A stretch of DNA of 64,000 nt from DASSQJ01 sp963773655 (lineage in GTDB: Bacteria > Actinomycetota > Actinomycetes > Actinomycetales > Dermatophilaceae): NCBI GenBank assembly GCA_963773655.1, contig CAVZBX010000004.1:40817-104816 (forward strand), written 5' to 3'. Shown here in pieces: positions 25,771 through 34,071 of this stretch; position 1 is the stretch's first letter; each line of letters starts with the position of its first letter. A program made the position numbers and the translations under genes. Below the pieces are notes generated by a model. The model was not told the origin of the DNA. It saw nothing but the letters and a program-made list of their open reading frames with translations, and did not search any database.

Positions 25771-26673
25771 ATGTCCGACCACCTGCCGGCCGGTGTCCGC
25801 ATCGCCCCCGCCAACGGCCTCGAGCTCGCGTACGAGGCGTTCGGGTCGCCCGACGACCCCACCGTGCTCCTCGTCATGGGCATCGGGATGCAGATGGTCA
25901 GCTGGCCGCCGGAGCTCTGCCGGATGCTCGCCGACGAGGGCTTCCACGTCGTGCGGTTCGACAACCGCGACGTCGGCCTCTCGACCCACCTCGACGAGGC
26001 CGGCCTGCCCGACCTGTCGCCGGCGGCGGCCGGCGGTCGGGCTGCCGGGGCGCCGTACACCTTCGCCGACATGGCCGACGACACCGTGGGGCTGCTCGAC
26101 CACCTCGGGGTGGAGCAGGCGCACCTCGTGGGTGTCTCGCTCGGGGGGATGATCGCGCAGGAGACCGCGCTGCGCCATCCCGACCGCGTGCAGAGCCTGG
26201 TCTCGATCATGTCGACGCCGTCGGTGCTCATCGGGGTCGGCACCCCGGAGGCGCTGGCGACGCTGATGCTGCCGCCCGCGGTGACCGAGGACGGCGCCGC
26301 GGAACGCGCCGTCACCGCCTTCCGGGTCGTGGGCTCACCGGGGTACCCGATGGACGAGGACGCGGTGGCGGACCGGGCCCGCGAGGCCTTCCGGCGGAGC
26401 GTCGACCCGGCGGGGCTCGCCCGGCAGTTCGCCTGCGGTCAGGCCTCCGGTGACCGCACCGAGCGGCTCCGGACGCTGACCGTCCCCACCCTCGTGCTCC
26501 ACGGTGAGGCCGACCCGCTCATCCAGCCCGAGGGTGGACGCGCGACGGCGGAGGCGGTGCCCGGTGCCCGGCTCGTCACCTTCCCGGGGATGGGGCACGA
26601 TCTGCCGGAGGCGTTGTGGCCCCGCTTCGTCGAGGAGATCTCCGCTCACGCCCGGGCGGCCGCCGCGGGCTGA
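25771..26673 (+). CDS. Alpha/beta hydrolase (RdmC/methylesterase-like)
   Basis: A 300-residue alpha/beta hydrolase. An oxyanion-side LLVMGIGMQMVSWP is followed by VVRFDNRDVGLSTH, nucleophile S123 in GVSLGGM, the acidic residue in LVLHGEADPLI and the late His in FPGMGHDLPE. The pattern resembles aclacinomycin methylesterase-type proteins and other general esterases. The substrate is unknown. The upstream palindrome suggests control with the SnoaL-like gene at 20 kb. Confidence 0.88.
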   Translation: MSDHLPAGVRIAPANGLELAYEAFGSPDDPTVLLVMGIGMQMVSWPPELCRMLADEGFHVVRFDNRDVGLSTHLDEAGLPDLSPAAAGGRAAGAPYTFADMADDTVGLLDHLGVEQAHLVGVSLGGMIAQETALRHPDRVQSLVSIMSTPSVLIGVGTPEALATLMLPPAVTEDGAAERAVTAFRVVGSPGYPMDEDAVADRAREAFRRSVDPAGLARQFACGQASGDRTERLRTLTVPTLVLHGEADPLIQPEGGRATAEAVPGARLVTFPGMGHDLPEALWPRFVEEISAHARAAAAG

Positions 26674-26783
26674 TCGTCCTCGCCCCGACGGTTCCTCGTC
26701 CCCACAGCAGCACGGCCCGCCCCAGCGCCTGACCCACGTCGGCGGCCGGCCCGAGCCCTCGCCCGCCGCCCATGGCGGACCGG

Positions 26784-27443
26784 TTAGGAGGCCGGTGGCT
26801 CGGTCGGGAAGGGGTGACCCCACCCATCGAGGTGGGCCACCTGGTCGACGGGCAGCCGGCGGGCCGGGTGCAGGGTGTCGCCGAGGAGGTGGCCGACCGG
26901 CACGAGCGCGCACTGGGCGACGTCGCCCGGGATCCCGAGCACCTCGGCCGCCTCCCGCTCATGGACCAGGTGCAGCGTGGTCAGGCTGCTGCCGAGACCT
27001 CGCGCCCGGGCCGCGAGCATGAAGGACCAGGTGGCGGGGAGGATCGAGGCGAGTCGCGCCACCACCGCCGGGCCCGGAAGGCCCTCGAGTCGCCCCTCCA
27101 CGCACGGGATGACGTGGACCGGCACCTCGTGGACGTGGTCGGCGAGGTACTGGGCCGAGCCGATCACGGCACCGAGCCGTTGCTGCCTGGGGTCCACCGG
27201 GGCGTAGTCCCACACCTGGGCGGCCAGGTACTGCTCCCAGGCCCGTCGGTAGAGCTCGCCGAGCCGGCGGCGCTTCTCGGCATCGGTCACCACGACGAAG
27301 TGCCAGCCCTGCCGGTTGCCCCCCGACGGAGCCTGGAGGGCGATGCTGATGCACTCTCGGATCAGCTCGAGGGGGACCGGCCGCTCGAGGTCGAGCCGCT
27401 TGCGCACCGCCCGGGTTGTGGTGAGGACCTCGTCAGCATCCAT
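26784..27443 (-). CDS. Nitroreductase family protein
   Basis: A 219-residue flavin-dependent nitroreductase-like protein. The FMN-binding segment TTTRAVRKRLDLERPV, then QAPSGGNRQGWHFVVV, a middle ARARGLGSSLTTLHLVHERE and the C-terminal ALVPVGHLLGD are family marks. It probably reduces nitro, quinone or enone compounds with NAD(P)H. It stands alone, convergent with the hydrolase gene. Confidence 0.9.
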   Translation of the reverse strand: MDADEVLTTTRAVRKRLDLERPVPLELIRECISIALQAPSGGNRQGWHFVVVTDAEKRRRLGELYRRAWEQYLAAQVWDYAPVDPRQQRLGAVIGSAQYLADHVHEVPVHVIPCVEGRLEGLPGPAVVARLASILPATWSFMLAARARGLGSSLTTLHLVHEREAAEVLGIPGDVAQCALVPVGHLLGDTLHPARRLPVDQVAHLDGWGHPFPTEPPAS

Positions 27444-27570
27444 CTCCAGCCTCGCGTCCTCGGCAGTCTGCGCCTGGCGAACGCTAGCACCGGCCGGACG
27501 GGCCGGGCAGCGTGCCGGGTCCGGGCCCTGTCGGACCGCTCGCCTACGGTCGGGCGAAGGAGGTCAGGAG

Positions 27571-27981
27571 ATGCGCGTACTCGTCGCCACCCATCACACC
27601 AACGGCCAGGTCGCGGGGGACTACGACCACTGCGTCGACGGCGAGCTCGTCTACATGCAGGACCCCTGCGACAGCGACCTTCGCGACCCCGACGGCGGAT
27701 GCGGGTGCGGGCGGGGTTTCGCGGGGATGAGCTCGCACCGCGCCTCGACGACCGCCATGGTCGTGGACCGGCCGCTGGGCCCGGAGGACCTCCGGGAGGC
27801 CCTGCGCTCGAGTCTGGAGGCCGGCGGCTGGCTCGACCCGGCCTTCTGCCCGCCAGACCTCGCCGTCGAGGTCGTCGAGGGGTTGGCCGCCGAGGTCCGG
27901 GCGCTGGCGGAGCACTTTCCGCTCGGCAGCATCGTGCGGCGCCGGCTGGACCGGTACACGGCGACACGCGTCCCCGGCTGA
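27571..27981 (+). CDS. Hypothetical protein with Cys-rich centre
   Basis: A 136-residue soluble protein from ATG 27571, with AGGAGGTCAGGAG directly upstream. It begins MRVLVATHHTNGQVAGDYDH and has GELVYMQDPCDSD and GGCGCGRGFAGMSSHRAST, a Cys cluster that could bind metal, then a helical C-terminal half. I recall similar actinobacterial proteins of unknown function; none is inferred. A hairpin follows the stop. Confidence 0.75.
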   Translation: MRVLVATHHTNGQVAGDYDHCVDGELVYMQDPCDSDLRDPDGGCGCGRGFAGMSSHRASTTAMVVDRPLGPEDLREALRSSLEAGGWLDPAFCPPDLAVEVVEGLAAEVRALAEHFPLGSIVRRRLDRYTATRVPG

Positions 27982-27988
27982 CCTGCCG

Positions 27989-28005
27989 TTCCCGATCGTC
28001 GGGAA
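27989..28005. terminator. Terminator hairpin
   Basis: TTCCCGA, TCG and TCGGGAA form a 7-bp stem with a 3-base loop immediately after the hypothetical gene. Confidence 0.55.
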
Positions 28006-28024
28006 GGGCCTCTCTGACCTGCCG

Positions 28025-28068
28025 TGGAGCCAGGGGGACTCGAACCCCTGACTCCCTGCGTGCACGCA
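28025..28068 (-). other. tRNA 3'-end-like sequence, possible attachment-site remnant
   Basis: Read on the minus strand this gives a T-arm (AGGGG-TTCGAGT-CCCCC) followed by TGGCTCCA like a tRNA acceptor 3' strand. The matching 5' acceptor and D-arm are missing, so it is not a complete tRNA. The preceding bases resemble those upstream of the similar sequence near 54.3 kb. Such partial tRNA ends are typical scars of integrative elements. The rest of 27982-28301 holds no supportable gene. Confidence 0.5.
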
Positions 28069-28301
28069 TCTCCGGGTGGGCCCCTGGCCGGGTCGGCGGC
28101 CCACACGTCGGTCCAGCCTCCGGTGCCCTCGATCCGCAACTCGGCCCCGGCGACGTCCAAGGCCCTCGAGATCTCGCGGACTCCAGCAACCAGGTAGTGA
28201 TCGCGGCACACCGGCCCCATCGAGCCCGACGTGCGCTCGACCCCGGGAGGCCTCCCCGTGGGTGGTCCGGACCAACGGCCAAGCCTCCGGGCCGCCTCCC
28301 C

Positions 28302-28769
28302 TCACGACCGCAGCTCGTCGCACAGCGCGGTCTCGACGAGTGCTCCAACGGCCCACTCGTGCTGACCGGCTGCGGACACGACCGCGACCTCGTCCAGGTC
28401 GTCGTAGACGATGCGGCCCACCTCCTGGACGGTCACTCCCGAGCCGGGCTGGTTGACGAGGTACCGGAAGCCGCTGATGGCGACCTGCACCCTCCCCGTC
28501 TCCTGGTTCGGCGTGTAGATCTGCTGGAACTCGCCGCGGACCACCATCGAGCGACCGGTGGTCAGGTTCGTCACCACGTCATGTGGCGCCCGAATGAACT
28601 GGGTCCACCGACTGACCTCACCACTTGCGTCGAGGTAGTCGATCTCTCGGGCGGTCAGGCTGCCGACGATGCTGGCCTGGAAGTCGCCGCAGTCCACCAC
28701 GTCGTCGTAGCTGAACTCGAACGGTCCGTGGGCCCGGGGCTGAGCCGCTGCGGCAGCCGTCGCGGACAT
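28302..28769 (-). CDS. Probable secreted protein, start region frameshifted
   Basis: 155 residues from ATG 28769, with mature-looking sequence GPFEFSYDDVVDCGDFQASI and two or three Cys. The true N-terminus is probably at ATG 28842: that frame starts MPASSRRLSWLVRS. A one-base shift near 28795 would join it to ATAAIAIAGLGMSATAAAAA, completing a signal peptide. Either the gene is disrupted or one A is an assembly error. I recognise the general type of small exported actinobacterial beta-protein but no named family. Confidence 0.6.
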   Translation of the reverse strand: MSATAAAAAQPRAHGPFEFSYDDVVDCGDFQASIVGSLTAREIDYLDASGEVSRWTQFIRAPHDVVTNLTTGRSMVVRGEFQQIYTPNQETGRVQVAISGFRYLVNQPGSGVTVQEVGRIVYDDLDEVAVVSAAGQHEWAVGALVETALCDELRS

Positions 28770-29043
28770 CCCGAGTCCGGCGATCGCGATCGCGGCCGTC
28801 GCTGCGCACCAGCCACGACAACCGACGGGAACTCGCAGGCATCGGTCACGTCGACCCCGCCGCCTCGACTGTCCCTCGCCGTCGCAGGATCGACCCCCTG
28901 GTCCATGGCGTCACGTCGACCAACGCACCCCAGGTCAGCGCGCGGTCGACCTCGAGCGCCTCCGGTCTGGTGGTGGCATTGAACCGTTGTGACGGTCGCA
29001 CCGTGTTCCTGGCTGGAGTGCCCATCTCACCCAGGAGGAGTCC

Positions 29044-29361
29044 ATGTTCGCTCGATCCATCCGATCCGGCGCCGTCGTGACCATCGCGAGCCTCGCTGTG
29101 CTCGCCACGGGCGGACTGGCGTTCGCCGACGACCACCTGGCCAACGGCGCGACGAGCCCAGGCGCCGAGGCGCGAGGTTTCACCAACCCGGTGGCGTTCA
29201 ACCCGTCAGGGACCTCAGGCGCAGCGGCGCAGCCCGGGACGGTCCCCGGCCTGGGCAACCCGTCCGCAGGTGCAGACCTCGGCACCCCGGCCTTCGACTG
29301 CCAGAGCCTGCTGGAGCGGCTCGCGGCCCGCTCGATGGGTGGTGGGCCTGCCTGTCACTGA
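29044..29361 (+). CDS. Small secreted hypothetical protein
   Basis: A 105-residue protein with a clear signal peptide (MFARSIRSGAVVTIASLAVL then ATGGLAFADD, cleavage after FA). It has a short, low-complexity Gly/Pro/Ala mature chain and two Cys near the C-terminus (FDCQSLL and PACH). CAGGAGGAG precedes the ATG. A strong terminator follows. No family recognised. Confidence 0.75.
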   Translation: MFARSIRSGAVVTIASLAVLATGGLAFADDHLANGATSPGAEARGFTNPVAFNPSGTSGAAAQPGTVPGLGNPSAGADLGTPAFDCQSLLERLAARSMGGGPACH

Positions 29362-29370
29362 GAGCTCAGC

Positions 29371-29401
29371 CGCACGGGCCGCACGGCGGGCGGCCCGTGC
29401 G
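29371..29401. terminator. Bidirectional terminator hairpin
   Basis: CGCACGGGCCGC, a 7-base loop and the exact complement form a 12-bp stem between the secreted-protein gene and the convergent nine-gene operon. Confidence 0.75.
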
Positions 29402-29515
29402 TCGCGGTCGGGCGCCGGCGCCGCCGGACCGGTACGACGACCACGGGCGGAAGGTGGGTGTCCATCCCGGTCGCGGACGCCGCCCCCGACCTCGGCGGGT
29501 CGTCGCCCGACCCGG

Positions 29516-30286
29516 TCATCCGCAGCGCTCGGTGACGAGGGCGTGCTTGCGGACGCGACCCGCACGCAGCCAACGACTCCAGAGGCGGTGGGCCGTGAGC
29601 AAGCGGTCGACCACCTCACGTTGTCCGACGTCGTGAATGCCCGCCGCGGCGACCTGGTAGGCGCGGGTGAGCGCCTCGACCGTGCCCACGTGCGACTCGG
29701 TCCACTCCTGCTGCCAGCGCACGCGGAACCCCGACCGGGCCAGGTCAGCCATCAGATCGTCGAGAGGCGTCAGGTTCACCGTGCCGGACTCCGGCATCAC
29801 GGCCGACTCATCGGGCGACAGCGGCCGCCCCGTTTCGGCGCTGAGCGCGAGGCGGCCACCGGGCGGCAGGGCCGCGGCGACCGCGCGCAGCAGTGTGCTC
29901 CTCTCGCGGAAGGCGAGAAGGGTCTCGAGCAGGAGCACGGTGTCGAAGCGCCCCGGCGGGAGGGGAGGAAGCCTGCGGACCTCGAACCGGCATCTGACCC
30001 TTGCAGCGGCGGCCCTCCGCCGCGCCTCCTCGACGGCAGGCCCGCGCACGTCGACACCGAGGTAGCGGCAGCCGAGGTGCTCGGTGATCAGCCGCCCCGG
30101 GCCGCCTGTGCCGCAGCAGAGGTCGAGCACGGAGGCGCCACCGGTGATACCGGCCCGGTGCGCCAGGGTCAGGACCTCGGTCCCGGTGACGAAGCTCTCC
30201 TGGCCGATGTACTCCGCCGGCCCGAACGCCGAGGCCCGGGCGCGTCGGAGCACCTCGTCGAGGGGTGGGTCGGTCGGGGGCGTCAT
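29516..30286 (-). CDS. SAM-dependent methyltransferase
   Basis: A 256-residue class I methyltransferase. Motif I is VLDLCCGTGGPG, the acidic end of strand 2 is YLGVDVRGPAVEEAR, motif IV is FDTVLLLETLLAF, and a LPPGGRLALS strand follows. ATG at 30286 overlaps the stop of the phosphotransferase-sulfatase fusion as ATGA. It is the last gene of the nine-gene operon starting at 38421, so it probably methylates an intermediate or the final product of that pathway. Confidence 0.88.
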   Translation of the reverse strand: MTPPTDPPLDEVLRRARASAFGPAEYIGQESFVTGTEVLTLAHRAGITGGASVLDLCCGTGGPGRLITEHLGCRYLGVDVRGPAVEEARRRAAAARVRCRFEVRRLPPLPPGRFDTVLLLETLLAFRERSTLLRAVAAALPPGGRLALSAETGRPLSPDESAVMPESGTVNLTPLDDLMADLARSGFRVRWQQEWTESHVGTVEALTRAYQVAAAGIHDVGQREVVDRLLTAHRLWSRWLRAGRVRKHALVTERCG

Positions 30287-32688
30287 CGTGCCACCGGGTC
30301 GCTGAAGGTGGCGAGGAACCTGTCCCGGAGGTCCTCCATGGGCCACGTGGGCGACTCGTCACCCGGTGTGAGTCCGGGTTGCCAACCCCACGATGCGACC
30401 CTGTCCGTGATCGCCGGGTCGTGCGCGATCAGGGTGACCGGGACGTCCCGGCTCGCACCCGGGCCGGTCACGACCGTCGAGGGTTGGTGGTCACCGAGCA
30501 CGAGGAGGACGAGGTCGGGGTCGCGACTGCGGAGCACGAAATCGAACACGCTGGTCAGCGAGTAGACGATCGAGGCGCGGTAGGCGTCGGGCACCTGGGT
30601 CCGGTCGCTCCACAACTGGGCAGCGCTCTCGGCGTCCGCCTGGATCGTCACGAAGACCCTTCCGTCGCCCAGCGTGCTCGGGTCGACGGTGGCGGGCAGC
30701 GGAGCCCACGGCCAGTGGCTGGAGGTCAGGTCCACCTCGGCCATGACCGGTGGGCGCTGAGATCGCTCGAGCTCGAGGCGGCTCAGGGCCGCGAGCGTGA
30801 ACTGGTCGGGCATCGCGGAGAAGCCGAACGAGGGCCCGGCGTAGCCCAGGTCGGACCTGGAGTAGATCCGGTCGAACCGGTAGAAGGCCTTGCCCTCGGG
30901 CCACTCACCGCGGGTGGAGGGCAGCACCGCCACGGTGCGCCACCCAGCCCCGGCGAACGCCGACGTCAGCGTCGTCCGCCCGCTCGGGAGCAGCCGGTCG
31001 TAGCGTCCCTGGTCGCCGACCCGTAGACCGGCCTGCAGCGTGGAGTGCGCCAGCCAGCTGCCGCTGCCCGAGACGGGAGAGGTCAGGTAGGCGCTCCTCG
31101 ACGAGTACCCGGCAGCCGCCAGTCGGGATGCCTGCCCGTCGAGCAGGAGCCGGACGGGCTCGGCCTGCGGCCCGTCGACCGCGACCCGCCCGTAGCTCTC
31201 GACGATGACGACGAGCACGTCCTTGCCGCGCAGCAGGGAGAGGTCGGCGGAGCCGGGGGCCGCGAAGGCGTCGGCCCGGATGGCCGCGTCGAAGCGGGCC
31301 CGGTCGGCCAGGCTCGCCCGCACCGCACCCACCTTCCCCGACGCGTAGGGGAGCGAGTCGGCCGCGGCCACCCTCGTGCCTGCCGCGGTCCGGAGGTCCA
31401 ACGCGGTGGCGCCGGTCCAGGCCAGGGCCAGCGCCGCGAGGCCGAGGACCGCAGAGCGACGGTGGCGTGCGGCCGCTCGGGCGGTCCGGACCAGGGTCCA
31501 GGGGATCCCGATGACGGCCCCGACGACGAGCAGGGCCGCGCCGAGGAGGGCGGCGGTGGCGGCCACGGCGCCGAACGAGTCGTCGACGACCGAGAGCCCG
31601 GCCCCCAGGTTCCCCACGTCGTTCACGACGTCGAACGGCCGGCCGCGCACCTCCAGCATCCCCAGGTCGAGGACCTTCGCGAGCGCGATGGTCGCGAGAC
31701 CGGCGCCGGCCAGAGCCATGCCGGGCCTCCGGAGGCGGAGCGGCAGGACCAGGGCGAGACCGAGGAGGACCACGACCTCGACCGGCAGGCGGAGGAACGA
31801 TCCCACCGAGAGCCGGTCGGGTCTGGTGGGCGCGAGCAGGGCGAACCAGCAGAGGGCGACCCCCACGCAGACGACGGCTCCGCCGGCGGCTACCCGCAGG
31901 CGGCCTCGCGGCCCCCGCGCGGAGTCGGCGGCCGGCCGGCTACGCCACAGCCACCACACGTCACGGCCGAACGACTCGGTGATGAGCAGGAGGGCGACGA
32001 CCGCGAGGATGACGGCGAGTCGTGAGTACAGGACGTCGGCAGCCACCGCGGTCAGCGCGACGCCCACCGTCCCGGTCACCACCTTGCGCCAGTAGCGGGG
32101 CGGGAGCTGCCGGCGCATCCACGGCAGGGCCCATCCGGCCGCGCCGAACACGTAACGGGCGAGCCCGAGGGCCAGGACCCACCATCCGACGGTCGGCGCG
32201 GCGGCGAGGGCGAGGACGAGGATGAGGAAGGCGTCGGCCTCGCCGTCGAAGCGGCCCCCGAACGACGACACCGTGCCGGTGCGTCGCGCGACGCGCCCGT
32301 CGACGGCGTCGAGGGCCAGTGCCGGCAGCGCAAGGAGCAGCAAGGGCCCGGGGGAGGGGGGCCCTGGGAGGGCTTGCGCCGTCAGCGCGGCGGCGGCGCA
32401 GGCGAGCAGCGAGCGGGTGAGCGTGACGAGGTCCGCCGGAAGCAGGGTGTCGCGTCCGACTCGGCCCAGTGCGCGGGGCACGAGGAGAGCGAGAACCGTC
32501 GCGCAGGCCGCGCCGACGCCCCATCCGGTTGCCCCCAGGACCCCGATCCCGTCGAGGCACGCGAGCACGACGACCAACCCGACGAGACCGAGCGCAAGGG
32601 CGGCGCCCACCCCGGGTGCCCGGCCGGGGGAGGGCACCACCTGTGCTCGGCGGTCGAGCTGCCGCCGGGGGGTCGTGGGCGTCGTCAT
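30283..32688 (-). CDS. Fusion: CDP-alcohol phosphatidyltransferase + sulfatase-like phosphohydrolase
   Basis: An 801-residue membrane enzyme with two catalytic modules. Residues about 80 to 260 hold the CDP-alcohol phosphotransferase motif DAVDGRVARR...GGRFDGEAD (D-x2-DG-x2-AR-x8-G-x3-D-x3-D). After further membrane spans, residues about 490 to 760 form an alkaline-phosphatase-fold domain: DVLVVIVESYGRVAVDG, STLQAGLR, VLPSTRGEWPEG and LVLGDHQPS, as in LtaS-type phosphoglycerol transferases. One half would join an alcohol to a CDP-activated lipid; the other transfers or cleaves a phospho or sulfo group outside the membrane. It starts 20 bases after the ribA stop, and its TGA overlaps the next methyltransferase start. 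This domain pair is unusual. Confidence 0.85.
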   Translation of the reverse strand: MTTPTTPRRQLDRRAQVVPSPGRAPGVGAALALGLVGLVVVLACLDGIGVLGATGWGVGAACATVLALLVPRALGRVGRDTLLPADLVTLTRSLLACAAAALTAQALPGPPSPGPLLLLALPALALDAVDGRVARRTGTVSSFGGRFDGEADAFLILVLALAAAPTVGWWVLALGLARYVFGAAGWALPWMRRQLPPRYWRKVVTGTVGVALTAVAADVLYSRLAVILAVVALLLITESFGRDVWWLWRSRPAADSARGPRGRLRVAAGGAVVCVGVALCWFALLAPTRPDRLSVGSFLRLPVEVVVLLGLALVLPLRLRRPGMALAGAGLATIALAKVLDLGMLEVRGRPFDVVNDVGNLGAGLSVVDDSFGAVAATAALLGAALLVVGAVIGIPWTLVRTARAAARHRRSAVLGLAALALAWTGATALDLRTAAGTRVAAADSLPYASGKVGAVRASLADRARFDAAIRADAFAAPGSADLSLLRGKDVLVVIVESYGRVAVDGPQAEPVRLLLDGQASRLAAAGYSSRSAYLTSPVSGSGSWLAHSTLQAGLRVGDQGRYDRLLPSGRTTLTSAFAGAGWRTVAVLPSTRGEWPEGKAFYRFDRIYSRSDLGYAGPSFGFSAMPDQFTLAALSRLELERSQRPPVMAEVDLTSSHWPWAPLPATVDPSTLGDGRVFVTIQADAESAAQLWSDRTQVPDAYRASIVYSLTSVFDFVLRSRDPDLVLLVLGDHQPSTVVTGPGASRDVPVTLIAHDPAITDRVASWGWQPGLTPGDESPTWPMEDLRDRFLATFSDPVAR

Positions 32689-32707
32689 CGGGTGGTCGCC
32701 GGGATGC

Positions 32708-33361
32708 TCAGGCCTCGAGGGGCACGTCGTCGACCACGAGGACCGGGCCGAGGGTGTGGGCCCCGCGCAGCGCCTTGGTGCGCAGGTACCGGGCGTTCAC
32801 CGGGCTCCAGTGCACGCGGGTGCGCACCCGGTCGACCACGGTGACGCCGTGGCACCCCAGCTGTTCCGCCTTGTCGGGGTTGTTGCTGAGCAACGCCACC
32901 TCGTGGGCCCCGAGGGCATGGAGCATCTGTGCGGCGGGGGCGTAGTCGCGCGCGTCGGTGCGGAAGCCGAGGGCGAGGTTCGCCTCGTAGGTGTCGAGTC
33001 CGTCGTCCTGGAGCGCGTAGGCGTCGAGCTTGGCGTACAGCCCGATGCCGCGGCCCTCCTGGCGGAGGTAGAGCAGGTAGCCGCCGACGGCGGCGATGCG
33101 TTCGACGGCCTCGCGCATCTGCGCCCCGCAGTCGCACCGCTGGCTGCCGAAGACGTCCCCGGTCAGGCACTCGCTGTGCAGCCGCACCAGGGGGGTGGAC
33201 CCGGGGGCTCCGGCATCGCCGAGCGCGAGCGCGAGGTGCTCACGGCGGTCGACCAGACCGTCGAAGGTGAGCACGCGCGCCCGCGCCTCGAAGCCGTCCG
33301 CGAAGCGGAGGGGCACGTCGACGGAGGTGCGGATGGTGGCCTGTGCGGCGTGGTGGGTCAT
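32708..33361 (-). CDS. ribA: GTP cyclohydrolase II
   Basis: A 217-residue stand-alone GTP cyclohydrolase II. The zinc site C-x10-C-x-C lies in LHSECLTGDVFGSQRCDCG (about residues 60 to 78), and YLRQEGRGIGL gives the catalytic Arg and GTP-binding turn. It opens GTP to 2,5-diamino-6-ribosylamino-pyrimidinone phosphate, formate and PPi. In actinobacteria the housekeeping enzyme is usually fused to RibB, so this separate copy in a glycosyl/methyl-transferase operon suggests a dedicated pathway. ATG at 33361 overlaps the upstream reductase stop; AGGAGG lies 9 bases before it. Confidence 0.93.
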   Translation of the reverse strand: MTHHAAQATIRTSVDVPLRFADGFEARARVLTFDGLVDRREHLALALGDAGAPGSTPLVRLHSECLTGDVFGSQRCDCGAQMREAVERIAAVGGYLLYLRQEGRGIGLYAKLDAYALQDDGLDTYEANLALGFRTDARDYAPAAQMLHALGAHEVALLSNNPDKAEQLGCHGVTVVDRVRTRVHWSPVNARYLRTKALRGAHTLGPVLVVDDVPLEA

Positions 33362-34071
33362 CTCGTCGAGCCTCCTGGGCCGTCGGGGTCGAACCGGGTG
33401 GACAGGGCGTAGCGCAACAGCGCCACGTCCCCCATGGGTCGCACCTCGGCGAGGTGTGCCCGATGGTCGCGACCCCACGGCGTCGGCACGTCACCGACCA
33501 CCCGGGTCGCTCGCGAGTCGGTGACGAAGAGAGGGGCCACGACGGCGTGCAGCTCGTCGGCGAGCCCACCGGCGAGGAACTGGGCGTGGACCTGCTGGCC
33601 GCCCTCGACGAGGAGCCAGCGGACTCCCATCTCGGCGAGGTGCGCGGCCACCCCCAGCATGCTCGGGTCCTCTCCGGCGACGACGACGTCGGCCACGGCC
33701 GACAGTCGCTCCCGGGCGCGAGCGGCGGCGTCCGCGGCGCAGTACACGGTCTTCGCGCTGTCGCCGGTGGTGAAGAACGCGGCACCCGGGTCCAGGTCGC
33801 CGCGCCGGGTCACCGTCACCTTCCGGGGTGAGGGGGTGCGGCCCGCGGCGACCCGGCCGGCGCGCAGGTCGGCCCGGCGCACGACGAGCCGGGGGTTGTC
33901 GGCCCGCACCGTTCCGGCACCGACGAGGACGGCGTCGCAGGCCGCCCGCAGGGCATCGACCCGGTCGAGGTCCTCCTCGTTCGAGAGCACCAGCCGGCGT
34001 CCGGTCCCGTCGTCGAGGTAGCCGTCGAGCGACATCGCCCAGCTGAGCACCGTGTACGGACGTTCATCCAT
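33358..34071 (-). CDS. RibD C-terminal domain-type pyrimidine reductase
   Basis: A 237-residue dihydrofolate-reductase-fold protein of the RibD_C group: VLSWAMSLDGYLDDG, LRAACDAVLVGAGTVRADNP, and WLLVEGGQQVHAQFLAGGLADE, the NADPH-binding LVEGG. It lacks the deaminase half of RibD. It would reduce the ribosyl group of the GTP cyclohydrolase II product, which is the archaeal/fungal order of riboflavin synthesis. ATG 34071 lies inside the end of the UPF0104 gene and its stop overlaps ribA. Confidence 0.88.
   Translation of the reverse strand: MDERPYTVLSWAMSLDGYLDDGTGRRLVLSNEEDLDRVDALRAACDAVLVGAGTVRADNPRLVVRRADLRAGRVAAGRTPSPRKVTVTRRGDLDPGAAFFTTGDSAKTVYCAADAAARARERLSAVADVVVAGEDPSMLGVAAHLAEMGVRWLLVEGGQQVHAQFLAGGLADELHAVVAPLFVTDSRATRVVGDVPTPWGRDHRAHLAEVRPMGDVALLRYALSTRFDPDGPGGSTR

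Noticed and set aside
28025..28103. Complete tRNA gene
   Set aside because: T-arm and 3' acceptor-like bases are present, but no 5' acceptor, D-arm or plausible anticodon arm can be folded.
27651..28220. Minus-strand frame beginning MGPVCRDHYLVAGVREIS
   Set aside because: The first 40 residues look protein-like, but the frame runs through the tRNA-like remnant and then antisense to the 27571 gene; no family match.
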